This document shows, in pieces, positions 43,422-53,149 of a stretch of DNA of 64,000 bases. The stretch lies in assembly GCF_015350995.1 (NCBI RefSeq), contig NZ_JADKRW010000001.1:261702-325701 (forward strand). Direction: 5' to 3'. Origin of the DNA: Curtobacterium sp. VKM Ac-1393 (GTDB lineage Bacteria > Actinomycetota > Actinomycetes > Actinomycetales > Microbacteriaceae). Positions within the stretch are counted from its first letter, which is position 1. The number at the start of each line of letters is the position of its first letter. A program made the position numbers and the translations under genes. The notes below the pieces were generated by a model. That model was not told the origin of the DNA. It ran no database searches and saw only the letters and a list, made by a program, of their open reading frames with translations.

Positions 43422-44518
43422 GCCAGCAGACCAGCACACGACCCGCCTTCCGCACGAGCACGAAGGCCACGAGTGCGCAGAAGCGCGCCCCGTGGATCCT
43501 GCTCGCGCCGTTCCTGGCCCTGTTCCTGCTGACGTTCATCATCCCGATCATCAGCGCCCTGTTCCAGTCGTTCACCACCGTCGACCGCGAGGGCCTGTTC
43601 GGCGAGGACGGCGTCGTCGGCAGGTTCGCCGGGTTCGACAACTACGCGATCGCGCTGCAGGACTCCGGCTTCGTCGCCTCGATCGGCCGCATGCTGCTCT
43701 TCGGCATCGTGCAGGTCCCGGTGATGATCATCGCCTGCACGATCCTCGCGCTGCTGCTCGAGTCGGCGAGCGCCCGCTGGCCGGGCTTCTTCCGTGCGAT
43801 CTACTTCATGCCGTACGGCGTCCCCGGCGTCATCGCGACGATCCTGTGGTCGTTCCTGTACGTGCCCGGCCTGTCGCCGATCGTGTCCCTGCTGCAGTCG
43901 ATGGGGCTGCAGCCGGACTTCCTCGGCGCCAACAGCGTGCTGTGGTCGATCGCGAACATCGTCACGTGGACCTACACCGGCTACAACATGCTCATCATCG
44001 TGGCGCAGCTGAAGTCGATCCCCGGCGAGGTGTACGAGGCCGCGAAGATGGACGGCGCCGGCCCCTTCCAGGTCGCGTGGCGGATCCAGATTCCGCTCAT
44101 CGCCCCGGCCCTGGTGCTGACGACGGTGTTCTCGATCATCGGCACGCTGCAGCTCTTCGCAGAGCCGCAGATCCTGTCCACGGTCGCCCCGGCGATCGAC
44201 ACCGAGTACACGCCGAACTACGCCGCCTACACGAACGCGTTCGCGTTCAACGAGTACGGCGTCGCGAGTGCGCAGGCGGTCATCATCGCGCTGGCCGCGT
44301 TCATCCTGTCGTTCGCGTTCCTCGCGTTGACGAACCGCGCGCCGAAGGACGAGCGCGACCGGCGCAAGCGCGCCAAGCGTGACGGCCGGGAGGCCCGCGC
44401 CGCGCTCCAGACGCGCGCTGCGGCGGGCCGTACGGTCACCACCCAGGCCGCACCGAGCCTCCAGACCGGGTCCGGTCCGGACCACGGCACCACCGTCACG
44501 AAGGGGGCGGACGCATGA
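43418..44518 (+). CDS. Sugar ABC permease, MalF type
   Basis: 366 residues, start overlapping the binding-protein stop by ATGA. Six helices with the EAA loop (YEAAKMDGAGPFQVAWRIQIPLIAP). The C-terminal tail after residue 315 is long, basic and Thr/Ala-rich. Confidence 0.92.
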   Translation: MSQQTSTRPAFRTSTKATSAQKRAPWILLAPFLALFLLTFIIPIISALFQSFTTVDREGLFGEDGVVGRFAGFDNYAIALQDSGFVASIGRMLLFGIVQVPVMIIACTILALLLESASARWPGFFRAIYFMPYGVPGVIATILWSFLYVPGLSPIVSLLQSMGLQPDFLGANSVLWSIANIVTWTYTGYNMLIIVAQLKSIPGEVYEAAKMDGAGPFQVAWRIQIPLIAPALVLTTVFSIIGTLQLFAEPQILSTVAPAIDTEYTPNYAAYTNAFAFNEYGVASAQAVIIALAAFILSFAFLALTNRAPKDERDRRKRAKRDGREARAALQTRAAAGRTVTTQAAPSLQTGSGPDHGTTVTKGADA

Positions 44519-45438
44519 CCGTCGAAGCACCGACCAAGCGGCCGGCAGAGCCGGTCGACACCACGTCGATCTCGGCGCACCAGCGCCGCAAGCTCGACCG
44601 GTCCCCGCGCTCGCAGATCGTCGTGACGGGCATCCTCGTCGTCGTCGCGCTGTACTTCCTCGTCCCGCTGTACTGGGTCGTCATCGCCGCGACGAAGACC
44701 ACCGGCGCGCTGTTCTCGACGAACGGGTTCTGGTTCGGCGGCGAGTTCGCGCTGTGGAGCAACCTGCAGCAGGTGTTCACCTACGACGGCGGCATCTTCG
44801 TCCGGTGGATCGCGAACAGCATCCTGTACTCCGGCGTCGGTGCGGTCCTGGCGACCTACTTCGCCGCAGCGGGCGGCTACGCCCTGGCGAAGTACGACTT
44901 CAAGGGTCGGCAGTTCGTGTTCGGCACGATCCTCGGTGGTGTGCTCGTGCCGGGGACCGCGACGGCGTTGCCGCTGTTCCTGCTGTTCTCGACGCTGGGC
45001 TTGACCGACACGTACTGGAGCGTGCTCATCCCGAGTCTCGTCTCCCCGTTCGGCCTGTTCCTGTGCCGGGTGTACGCCGCGGCGTCGGTGGACACCACGC
45101 TCCTCGAGCAGGCACGCATCGACGGTGCCAGCGAGCTCCGGATCTTCCACACCGTCGTGCTCCGCCAGATGACCCCGGCCCTGGTGACCGTCTTCCTGTT
45201 CCAGGTCGTCGGCATCTGGAACAACTTCTTCCTGCCGCTCATCATGCTGGCCGACCAGAAGCTGTACCCGATCACACTGGGACTGAACAACTGGCGCTCG
45301 CAGGTCGACCGCCTGCCGGAGTTCTACCAGCTCACCACCGGCGGGGTGCTCGTCTCGGTCATCCCGCTCGTCATCGCCATCATCGTCCTGCAGCGCTTCT
45401 GGCGCGGGGGCCTCACGGAAGGATCGGTCAAGGGTTGA
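44515..45438 (+). CDS. Sugar ABC permease, MalG type
   Basis: 307 residues, overlapping the previous gene by 4 bases. Six helices with the EAA loop (LLEQARIDGASELRIFHTVVLRQM), typical of the MalG side of a CUT1 importer. Confidence 0.92.
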   Translation: MTVEAPTKRPAEPVDTTSISAHQRRKLDRSPRSQIVVTGILVVVALYFLVPLYWVVIAATKTTGALFSTNGFWFGGEFALWSNLQQVFTYDGGIFVRWIANSILYSGVGAVLATYFAAAGGYALAKYDFKGRQFVFGTILGGVLVPGTATALPLFLLFSTLGLTDTYWSVLIPSLVSPFGLFLCRVYAAASVDTTLLEQARIDGASELRIFHTVVLRQMTPALVTVFLFQVVGIWNNFFLPLIMLADQKLYPITLGLNNWRSQVDRLPEFYQLTTGGVLVSVIPLVIAIIVLQRFWRGGLTEGSVKG

Positions 45439-48400
45439 CCAACTCCGCACTCGACGACCTCCACTCGACCTCGCCGGGTTCGGCATCACGGCTCCCCCCG
45501 CGGGCCGCGCTCCACACCGACGCACCCTCGCTGTCGCTGAACGGCGACTGGCGCTTCCGGTGGTCGCCGGTCGCCTCGGTGTCCGACGCGTTCGCCACCG
45601 ACGCCGCCGTGGACGACGACCCCGCGTGGGGCGAGCTGCCGGTGCCGTCGCACTGGGTGCTGCACGGGCACGGGTCGCCGAGCTACACGAACCTGCAGTA
45701 CCCGTTCCCGATCGACCCGCCGCACCCGCCGGACGAGAACCCCACCGGCGACCACCGCCGCTCGTTCGAGCTGCCGGCGTCGTTCGCGGCGGCAGGCCGG
45801 GTGCTGCTGCGGTTCGACGGGGTCGAGTCGCACTTCCGGGTGTGGCTGAACGGCACGCTCGTGGGCTGGTCGACCGGGTCCCGCCTGGCGACCGAGTTCG
45901 ACGTCACCGAGCTGCTGCGACCGGGGTCGAACGACCTGGCCGTGCGGGTGCACCAGTGGTCGGCGGCCTCGTACCTGGAGGACCAGGACCAGTGGTGGCT
46001 GCCGGGGATCTTCCGCGACGTCACGCTGCTCGCCCGACCCACGGCGCCGATCGACGACCTGTTCGTGCGCGCCGGGTGGTCCGCCGTGCTGGGGAATGCT
46101 GCCAGCGCAGGCACGGCGGCGTCCGGTCGGCCCGCGACCGGCAGTGGGACGATCACGTTCCCGACGATGGACGCCGCCTTCCCGGTGCGGTTCGCGGTGC
46201 CCGACCTGGGTGTCGACGTGACCTGGGCGACGGCGGACGAGGTCGCGCCGATCGAGGTCGAGGGCGTCGAGCCGTGGAGCGCCGAGCTGCCGAAGCTGTA
46301 CGACGCGACGGTGTCGACCGGCACCGACGCCGGGGGCGCGGAGGGCGGCGAGACGGTCTCGCTCCGGCTCGGCTTCCGCACCGTGTCGATCGAGGGCGAC
46401 CGGTTCCTGGTGAACGGCGAGCGCGTGGTGTTCCACGGCGTGAACCGCCACGAGACCCACCCCGTGCGCGGTCGTGTCTTCGACGAGGAGCACGCCCGCG
46501 CGGACATGGCGCTCATGAAGCGCCACAACGTCAACGCGATCCGCACCTCGCACTACCCGCCGCACCCCCGCGTGCTCGACCTGGCCGACGAGCTCGGCTT
46601 CTGGGTGATCCTGGAGACCGACCTCGAGACGCACGGGTTCATCTTCACCGACTGGGTCGGCAACCCCTCGGACGACCCCGCATGGCAGGACGCCTACCTC
46701 GACCGCGTCGCACGCACCGTCGAGCGGGACAAGAACCACCCGTCCATCGTGATGTGGTCGCTCGGCAACGAGTCCGGCACCGGCCGGAACCTCGCGGCGA
46801 TGTCGCAGTGGGTGCACGACCGCGACCCCGAGCGCCCGGTGCACTACGAGGGCGACTACACGGGCGAGTACACCGACGTGTACTCGCGGATGTACCCGTC
46901 GCTGCAGGAGACCGAGTCCATCGGTGGCGGCACCCCGACTCCCCTGCTCGGGTGCGGCCCGGCCGAGGCAGCACGGCAGCGCTCGAAGCCGTTCATCCAC
47001 TGCGAGTACGTGCACGCCATGGGCAACGGCCCGGGCCAGATCGCCGAGTACGAGGCCCTGGTCGACCGGTACCCGCGCCTGCACGGCGGGTTCGTCTGGG
47101 AGTGGCGTGACCACGGGCTCCTGGCGCAGACGGCGTCCGGCGAGGACTACTACGCCTACGGCGGCGACTTCCACGAGGTCGTGCACGACGGCAACTTCGT
47201 GATGGACGGCCTGGTGTTGCCCGACGATTCCCCCACCCCGGGGCTCGCCGAGTTCGCGGCCGTCGTCGCCCCGATCCGCCTGGCGGTGTCGGAGACCACG
47301 ATCCTGGTCGAGAACCGGTACCACTCGGCCTCGACCGCGGGGCTGCGGTTCTGCTGGACCCTGTCGCGGAACGGCGTCGTCGAGGCTTCTGGTCGGTTCG
47401 CGGCCGGCGTGGTGGCCGCCCGCGAGTCGGCGACGGTCCCGGTACCGTCCGAGGTGCTCGACGCTGCCGCGGCCGAACTCGCACCCGGCGACGAACTCTG
47501 GCTCGACCTGACCGCCGAACTGGCGGGCCCGACCGCGTGGGCGGACACCGGCCACGTCGTCGCACGCACCCAGCGGCTCGTCGCGAGCCGTGTGGCGGAC
47601 GCACCACGGGCCTCCCGACAGGGGTGGGTCGGCGACCGTCTCGGTGACGGGACGTTCTCGGACCGCGGCGACCTGGTGTCCTGGAAGGGCCACGAGGTCG
47701 CCGGGCCCCGCCTCGAGCTCTGGCGTGCGCCGACCGACAACGACCGGCTGGCGTCGCAGGGCGGCTACGAGACGGCGGACCCGGTGCTGACGCACGGTGT
47801 CGGCGACCCGGACGCTCCGCCGTCGGCCTCGCGCTGGCGGGACCGTGGACTGGACCGGCTGACGCACCGGCTGGTGTCTGTGGCACGGACCGACTCCGGT
47901 CTGGAGCAGCGGGTGCGGGTCGCGGCGGCGAACAGCGGGTGGGGCCTCGATGTCACACACCGCTGGACCCTCGCCGAGCAAGGGCTCGTGCTGCAGACCG
48001 ACGCGGTGCCGTTCGGCGCGTGGGACGTCACCTGGCCGCGGATCGGGGTGCGGTTCGACCTGCCGGCCGGGTTGGCCGACGAGACGGCCACGTGGTTCGG
48101 GACCGGGCCGCTGGAATCGTATGCCGATTCGAGCGCTGCAGCCCGGGTCGGTCGGTTCACCGCGCCGGTGCGGTCGCTCGGGGTCGAGTACTCGCGGCCG
48201 CAGGAGACCGGGCACCGGCCGTTGTTGCGGGAGCTGTCGGTCGGGCCGTTCACGGTGTCGACCGTGGGGTCGCACCGTGCGGGGTTCACCCTGTCACCGT
48301 GGACCGCGCAGCAGATCGACCGCGCTGAGCACCCGTACGAGCTGCCGACGTCGGACCACCTGTACCTGTACCTCGATGCGGCGCAGCACGGGCTCGGCAG

Positions 48401-48479
48401 CCGGGCGTGCGGGCTCGACGTGCTGCCGGAGCACCAGCTCTGGCCGCAGGCCTTCAGCTGGAGCGTGTTGCTGGCGTAG
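45435..48479 (+). CDS. lacZ: GH2 beta-galactosidase (LacZ type)
   Basis: 1014 residues from a TTG whose last bases overlap the permease stop. Domains in order: sugar-binding jelly roll (about 20-215), Ig-like, TIM barrel (about 325-620), second Ig-like and the large C-terminal beta-sandwich (Bgal_small_N). Acid/base Glu about 446 in WSLGNESGTG; nucleophile Glu about 524 in HCEYVHAMGNGPG. No signal peptide, so it acts in the cytoplasm on imported galactosides. Translationally coupled to the transporter. Confidence 0.92.
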   Translation: MTNSALDDLHSTSPGSASRLPPRAALHTDAPSLSLNGDWRFRWSPVASVSDAFATDAAVDDDPAWGELPVPSHWVLHGHGSPSYTNLQYPFPIDPPHPPDENPTGDHRRSFELPASFAAAGRVLLRFDGVESHFRVWLNGTLVGWSTGSRLATEFDVTELLRPGSNDLAVRVHQWSAASYLEDQDQWWLPGIFRDVTLLARPTAPIDDLFVRAGWSAVLGNAASAGTAASGRPATGSGTITFPTMDAAFPVRFAVPDLGVDVTWATADEVAPIEVEGVEPWSAELPKLYDATVSTGTDAGGAEGGETVSLRLGFRTVSIEGDRFLVNGERVVFHGVNRHETHPVRGRVFDEEHARADMALMKRHNVNAIRTSHYPPHPRVLDLADELGFWVILETDLETHGFIFTDWVGNPSDDPAWQDAYLDRVARTVERDKNHPSIVMWSLGNESGTGRNLAAMSQWVHDRDPERPVHYEGDYTGEYTDVYSRMYPSLQETESIGGGTPTPLLGCGPAEAARQRSKPFIHCEYVHAMGNGPGQIAEYEALVDRYPRLHGGFVWEWRDHGLLAQTASGEDYYAYGGDFHEVVHDGNFVMDGLVLPDDSPTPGLAEFAAVVAPIRLAVSETTILVENRYHSASTAGLRFCWTLSRNGVVEASGRFAAGVVAARESATVPVPSEVLDAAAAELAPGDELWLDLTAELAGPTAWADTGHVVARTQRLVASRVADAPRASRQGWVGDRLGDGTFSDRGDLVSWKGHEVAGPRLELWRAPTDNDRLASQGGYETADPVLTHGVGDPDAPPSASRWRDRGLDRLTHRLVSVARTDSGLEQRVRVAAANSGWGLDVTHRWTLAEQGLVLQTDAVPFGAWDVTWPRIGVRFDLPAGLADETATWFGTGPLESYADSSAAARVGRFTAPVRSLGVEYSRPQETGHRPLLRELSVGPFTVSTVGSHRAGFTLSPWTAQQIDRAEHPYELPTSDHLYLYLDAAQHGLGSRACGLDVLPEHQLWPQAFSWSVLLA

Positions 48480-48499
48480 GGCGGGGTCTGGTCTTCCGG

Positions 48500-48557
48500 A
48501 ACCAGGTTCCGGACACAGCACCGCGCATCGGCGTGGTTCCGTGTCCGGAACCTGGTT
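48500..48557. terminator. Bidirectional terminator with GGTTCC core, 17-bp stem
   Basis: Bases 48500-48516 pair perfectly with 48541-48557 around a 24-nt loop. It lies between the convergent lacZ and DUF3151 genes. The stem contains the GGTTCCG word found in the other intergenic repeats. Confidence 0.85.
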
Positions 48558-48580
48558 TCGTCATTCCGTTCCGCGCGCCC

Positions 48581-49006
48581 CTACGCGCCCGCGGACAGGG
48601 CGCGCAGCGCCTCGGGGTCGGCCCCGTTCAGGAATGCCGTCAGGCGCTCGGGCTCCCCTGGCTCGCCGATCGCCTCGGCCGCACGGCGAAGGGCGAACAG
48701 GGCACGGAGGACGCCGCGGTTCGGCTCGTGCGACCACGGCACCGGACCGGCACCGCGCCACCCGGCCCCACGCAGGGCATCGAGCCCGCGGTGGTACCCG
48801 ACGCGGGCGTAGGCGTACGACTCGAGCGCCGCGCCACGCTCCCAGGCCTCGTCGGCGAGCAGGGCCCACGCCAGGCTGGACGACGGGTGCGACACCACCA
48901 CGCTGGCGACGGGCGCATCGGCGTCGAGCGCCGCGGTCACCTCGGGTTCAGCGGGCAGCAGGGTCGACGGGTTCGTCGAGGGGTTCGGCAACAGGTTCTC
49001 CGGCAT
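48581..49006 (-). CDS. DUF3151 family protein
   Basis: 141 residues with the conserved actinobacterial DUF3151 core (HPSSSLAWALLADEAWERG, YAYARVGYHRGLDALRGAGW, PWSHEPNRGVLRALFAL). Likely helical and cytoplasmic. Function unknown. Confidence 0.87.
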   Translation of the reverse strand: MPENLLPNPSTNPSTLLPAEPEVTAALDADAPVASVVVSHPSSSLAWALLADEAWERGAALESYAYARVGYHRGLDALRGAGWRGAGPVPWSHEPNRGVLRALFALRRAAEAIGEPGEPERLTAFLNGADPEALRALSAGA

Positions 49007-49113
49007 GCTCCCAGCCTGTCATCCCTTGCGCGTCCCCGTGGCCGGGATTACCGTGGGAGGCACCTCGTCGTCATCACGAGGCCCCCGGGGCGGGAGACCG
49101 ACCGGCGGCACGG

Positions 49114-49197
49114 ATGGCGGTCACGGGGGTCCCCGACGGAAGAAGACGGATTGCTGTCGATCACCGGTTCTGCTCAGCCCACGCGCTGACACCGTGA
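49114..49197 (+). CDS. Putative leader peptide of the ABC-F gene
   Basis: A 27-codon frame from the ATG at 49114, ending RIAVDHRFCSAHALTP. It has no strong ribosome site. Its last codons (49188-49194) can pair with 49241-49247, and the ABC-F ribosome site follows 74 bases after its stop. Many ABC-F genes are controlled by drug-induced stalling on such a leader; whether this one is translated is unproven. Confidence 0.4.
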   Translation: MAVTGVPDGRRRIAVDHRFCSAHALTP

Positions 49198-49275
49198 TCG
49201 CGCGCCCTCCGTCGGGCGCTCCACCGCACAGCGGTGGCTGCGGTGTCGTGCGCCCAGCATCGACACCTCCGGAGG
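49188..49275 (+). promoter_or_regulatory. Candidate attenuator in the ABC-F leader
   Basis: Segment 49241-49248 can pair either with the end of the leader frame (GACACCG, 49188-49194) or with CGACACC (49261-49267) beside the ribosome site. CCTCC-GGAGG (49266-49275) can also mask the ribosome site itself. Two further perfect hairpins lie at 49202-49219 and 49221-49237. The mutually exclusive pairings suggest switching. Confidence 0.5.
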
Positions 49276-49282
49276 CACTCCC

Positions 49283-50854
49283 ATGCCCAGCAGTCCATCC
49301 GTCGTCCTGCACGACGTCACCTTCACCTGGCCCGACGGCACCGTCGCGCTCGACCACCTCACCGCCGCCTTCGGGCGTGGCCGGACCGGCCTGGTCGGGA
49401 GGAACGGGGCCGGCAAGTCCACGCTGGTCCGGCTCGCGACCGGCCGGCTCCACCCCACGTCGGGCACCATCGCGACGTCCGGCCCCGTCGACCACCTGCC
49501 GCAACGCCTTGCAACCGGAAACGACGACGCCGTCGCCGATCTGCTCGGCATCCGGTCGACGCTCACCGCGCTCCGGGCCGTCCTGTCCGGTGACGCGACG
49601 CCCGAGCACTTCGAGGCGGTCGGCGACGACTGGGACCTCGAGGAGCGGGCCGCCGCCGCCATCGCGAGCGTCGGACTCGACGGCGCCGACCTGGAGCGCC
49701 CGGTGTCGACGCTGTCCGGCGGGCAGTCCGTGCTCGTCGCCGTCGCCGGGGTGCGGTTGCGCGGCCGTCCGATCGCGTTCCTCGACGAACCGACGAACAA
49801 CCTCGACCGCCGGGCCCGAGGGCTCCTGCTCGACCTGGTCGACGACTGGCGCGGCACCCTCGTGGTGGTGAGCCACGACCGGGAGCTCCTCGAGCACGTC
49901 GACGAGGTGGCAGAGCTCCGCGCCGGCGCGATGACCGTGTTCGGTGGGACGTTCAGCGCGTTCGAGGAACACGTGGCCGTGCAGCAGGCCGCCGTCGAAC
50001 GCGAGATCCGGGTCGCCGAGCAGCGGCACCGCACCGAGAAACGGCAGCGCATCGAGGCCGAGACGAAGATCGCCCGGCGAGCGCGCGCCGGGGTGAAGGC
50101 CGTCGAGAACATGCCGAAGGGCTACGCGAACGAGCTGCGGAAGAAGGGCGAGCAGACCGCCGGCCGGCTGCGCGTCGGGTACGCCGACGACGAGGCGGCT
50201 GCGCTCGCGACCAAGCGCGAGGCCGAACTCCGGCTGCGCGACGACGAGTCCATCCACGTCACGCTGCCCGACCCGGACGTGCCGGCGTCACGGCAGATCG
50301 CCACCGTGACGGTGCGCGGGCGGGACGTGATCGTGCAGGGGCCGGAGCGGATCGCCGTCACCGGGGACAACGGCGTCGGCAAGTCGACGCTGCTCGAACA
50401 GCTCGTCGACGCCCCGGAGGCCCGGGAGCACCCGTTGCCGGAGACCGCGGCCATCGCCCACGTCGACCGGATCGCGTACCTGCCGCAGCGGAAGGACACC
50501 CTCGACGACACCGCCACGGTGCTCGACAACGTGCGCCGGGACGCCCCGCACGTCCCCGTCGCCGAGGTCCGGAACCGACTCGCGAAGTTCCTGGTGCGCG
50601 GGGACACCGTCGACCGACCGGCCGGGGCGCTGTCCGGCGGGGAACGGTTCCGGGTGGCGCTCGCGGCCCTGGTGCTGGCGGACCCGCCACCGCAGCTGCT
50701 GGTGCTCGACGAGCCGACGAACGACCTCGACCTGACCAGTGTCGACCAGCTCGTCGACGCCCTGCGGGCCTACCGCGGAGCGCTCGTCGTGGTCAGCCAC
50801 GACGAGACGTTCCTCGATCGGCTCGACCTCGACGAACGGATCGAGCTGCGGTGA
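49283..50854 (+). CDS. ABC-F family ATPase (ribosome-protection type)
   Basis: 523 residues. ABC1 has LVGRNGAGKSTLV, LSGGQSVLV and FLDEPTNNLD. A charged interdomain linker spans about 205-300. ABC2 has VTGDNGVGKSTLL, LSGGERFRVAL and VLDEPTNDLD. There is no membrane domain. ABC-F proteins bind the ribosomal E site and may displace antibiotics or rescue stalled ribosomes. The structured leader suggests antibiotic-inducible expression; drug specificity is unknown. Confidence 0.9.
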   Translation: MPSSPSVVLHDVTFTWPDGTVALDHLTAAFGRGRTGLVGRNGAGKSTLVRLATGRLHPTSGTIATSGPVDHLPQRLATGNDDAVADLLGIRSTLTALRAVLSGDATPEHFEAVGDDWDLEERAAAAIASVGLDGADLERPVSTLSGGQSVLVAVAGVRLRGRPIAFLDEPTNNLDRRARGLLLDLVDDWRGTLVVVSHDRELLEHVDEVAELRAGAMTVFGGTFSAFEEHVAVQQAAVEREIRVAEQRHRTEKRQRIEAETKIARRARAGVKAVENMPKGYANELRKKGEQTAGRLRVGYADDEAAALATKREAELRLRDDESIHVTLPDPDVPASRQIATVTVRGRDVIVQGPERIAVTGDNGVGKSTLLEQLVDAPEAREHPLPETAAIAHVDRIAYLPQRKDTLDDTATVLDNVRRDAPHVPVAEVRNRLAKFLVRGDTVDRPAGALSGGERFRVALAALVLADPPPQLLVLDEPTNDLDLTSVDQLVDALRAYRGALVVVSHDETFLDRLDLDERIELR

Positions 50855-50873
50855 GGAAAGGCCCGCAGCGCCG

Positions 50874-51569
50874 TCAGCGCCGTCGGGTCGGTCGGATCGC
50901 GAGCGACTCGACGGTGCCGCGCTCGGGCAGGTCGACGACGGTCCGGACCGCCGCGGCGACGTCCTCCGGTGCCAGGTAGTACGCGGTGTCGTAAGACTCC
51001 CCGAGCTTCTCGGTCAGCGCCCGCTGCATGTCCGAGTCCGTCCGACCAGGGTGCACGCTCGACACCCGCACGCCGTTCGCCCGCTCTTCTTCGCGCAGAG
51101 CGTCGGCGAAGGCCCGGAGCGCGAACTTCGACGCCGCGTACACGCCACCGCCGGGGCCGGAGTGGAACCCCGAGCCGCTGTTGATCGGCACGACGATTCC
51201 CCGTGCCGCCCGGAGTGCCGGCAGCGCCAGCCGGGTGAGCTCGGCGACCGCGAACACGTTCGTGGCGAAGACCTGCTTCCACACGGCACGCGGGGTGTCC
51301 GCGACGGTGGTGCCCTGCTCGACGCCGGCGGAGTGCACGAGCACGTCGAGCCGGTCGGGCAGCGCTGGCATGTCCCCCGCACCGAGGTCGCCGACGAACG
51401 GCGCAGCACTCGGCAGCTCGGCGACCAGGGCGGCCACCGCCTCGGCGTTCCGCCCGCCCACGAACACGTGGTGGGTGCGGCCGAGGTCGGTCGCGATCGC
51501 GCGGCCGATGCCGCGGGTGGCACCGGTCACCAGGGCGACCGGACGATCTGCGTGTGTGGAAGTCGTCAC
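50874..51569 (-). CDS. Short-chain dehydrogenase/reductase
   Basis: 231 residues from a GTG. NAD(P) motif TGATRGIGRAIA near residue 15, NSGSG strand and catalytic YAASK (about residue 143). Lone gene convergent with ABC-F, followed by a DedA-like gene. Substrate unknown. Confidence 0.88.
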   Translation of the reverse strand: MTTSTHADRPVALVTGATRGIGRAIATDLGRTHHVFVGGRNAEAVAALVAELPSAAPFVGDLGAGDMPALPDRLDVLVHSAGVEQGTTVADTPRAVWKQVFATNVFAVAELTRLALPALRAARGIVVPINSGSGFHSGPGGGVYAASKFALRAFADALREEERANGVRVSSVHPGRTDSDMQRALTEKLGESYDTAYYLAPEDVAAAVRTVVDLPERGTVESLAIRPTRRR

Positions 51570-51579
51570 GTGAGCCAGC

Positions 51580-52071
51580 CTACGGAAGCCGAGCCGGGCC
51601 TCCCGTCCGGTTCCGCGATCTGTGGAGAACCGTCACCGCGACGACCGCGACGACCAGCAGGACGGCCACCGCCGCGATGCCCCACGGCGAGCCGGCGAGC
51701 GCGGCGACGACCGCCCAGAACACCGCGAGCCCGACGGTGGCGTAGAGGAAGGCCCACGCCACGCAGCCCGGCACCATCGCGATCGTGTAGCGCCACCACG
51801 CCACCCGGGCCAGTCCGGCGGCCGCGTTCATCACCGTCTGCAGCCCCACCACCACGAAGCTCACCGTGACCACCGGCAATCCCCAGCGTTCGAGGAGCGC
51901 CGAGCCGCGGCGGACCGCCGGCGAGTGCAGCCAGCCGCCCCAGCGGGAGCGCGAGGCGCCCGTCACGGCGAGCCGCGCGACCCAGTACGTGGCCTGCGCG
52001 CGGCAGAACACGATCACGAGGAGCGCGAGGACGAGCTGCCAGAACGGCAGCCCGTCGAGGAAGGCGGGCAC
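51580..52071 (-). CDS. DedA/VTT-like small membrane protein
   Basis: 163 residues with four to five hydrophobic helices. The central part (LERWGLPVVTVSFVVVGLQT... GLARVAWWRYTIAMVPGCVAWAFLYATVG) resembles the VTT core of DedA proteins, which move undecaprenyl phosphate or phospholipids. The N-terminal part is shorter than in typical DedA (about 200 residues), so the assignment is tentative. Confidence 0.65.
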   Translation of the reverse strand: MPAFLDGLPFWQLVLALLVIVFCRAQATYWVARLAVTGASRSRWGGWLHSPAVRRGSALLERWGLPVVTVSFVVVGLQTVMNAAAGLARVAWWRYTIAMVPGCVAWAFLYATVGLAVFWAVVAALAGSPWGIAAVAVLLVVAVVAVTVLHRSRNRTGGPARLP

Positions 52072-52113
52072 GGTCGCACCGTAGCGCCTCCGTCCGGAGG
52101 AACGCCTCGGGCG

Positions 52114-53145
52114 TCAGTCGCCGTCGGCGCCCTGGCGGATCCTGATCCCCTCGAGCACGTCCTGCGCCCGCTTCTCGTCCTGCTTCTCGATCTGGCGGGT
52201 GTCGCGCTCGGGCAGCTGGATGTCCTCCTCCGCCCGGATGCCGGCCTGCAGCTGACGGCCGCGCTCGAGCTCGGCGTCGAACTCGGCGCCGAAGAGCAGC
52301 GCGTTGTTCGTGATCCAGATCCACAGCAGGAACACGATGACGCCACCGAGGGAGCCGTACGTGGCGTTGTAGTTCGAGAAGTTGCCGACGTAGAAGCCGA
52401 ACCCGACGCTCGCGATGATCCAGATGAGGAGCGCGAGGATCGACCCGCCGCTGACCCAGGTGAACTTCGGCTGCTGCACGTTCGGTGACCAGTAGTAGAG
52501 CACTGCGACGGTGACGATCGCGATGATCAGCAGGATCGGCCACTGCACGATGAGCAGCACGGTCGCGGCGACGTCGCCGAGGCCGATGACGTCACCGAAG
52601 CTGCGCGCCAGCGGGCCGGAGACGAGCACGAGCAGTCCGAGCACGAGCAGCACGACGGTGACGAGCGTGACGCCGAGCATGGTCGGGCGGAGCTTCCAGA
52701 TCGGCCGGCCTTCGCGGACGTTGTAGATCCGGTTCATCGCACGGCCGAAGGCGCCGACGTACCCGGAGGCCGACCAGAGCGCGCCGACGAGACCGACGAT
52801 GAACGTGACCGGTGCCGCGGGCGAGCGGACGAGTCCCTCGATCGGGTCCTGGAGCAGGTCCGCGACCTGGCCGCCGCCGACGTTGCGGACGACGTCGAGC
52901 AGCGACGTGATGGTGTCCGACGGGTTGGACACGAGACCGAGGATGGAGACGATCGCCAGCAGCCCGGGGAAGAGCGCGAGCACCGTGTAGTAGGTCAGGC
53001 TCGCCGCGAGGTCGGTGCACTGGTCGCTGGAGAACTCGCGCAGGGTCTTCTTGAGCGTGTAGACGAGCGTCGGCTTCTTCAGGTCGGTGGGGCTGTCCGG
53101 CTTCCGGGAGTCGTCCGGGTCCGGCTTCTGCTGGTCCTGTGCCAT
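52114..53145 (-). CDS. YihY/BrkB family membrane protein
   Basis: 343 residues. Six hydrophobic helices (about 45-290) with the family landmarks DLAASLTYYTVLALFPGLLAI and YGSLGGVIVFLLWIWITNNALLFGAEF. A charged C-terminal tail follows. Function of the family is not settled. Starts 4 bases after the stop of the DUF3618-like gene. Confidence 0.9.
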   Translation of the reverse strand: MAQDQQKPDPDDSRKPDSPTDLKKPTLVYTLKKTLREFSSDQCTDLAASLTYYTVLALFPGLLAIVSILGLVSNPSDTITSLLDVVRNVGGGQVADLLQDPIEGLVRSPAAPVTFIVGLVGALWSASGYVGAFGRAMNRIYNVREGRPIWKLRPTMLGVTLVTVVLLVLGLLVLVSGPLARSFGDVIGLGDVAATVLLIVQWPILLIIAIVTVAVLYYWSPNVQQPKFTWVSGGSILALLIWIIASVGFGFYVGNFSNYNATYGSLGGVIVFLLWIWITNNALLFGAEFDAELERGRQLQAGIRAEEDIQLPERDTRQIEKQDEKRAQDVLEGIRIRQGADGD

Positions 53146-53149
53146 CGGA

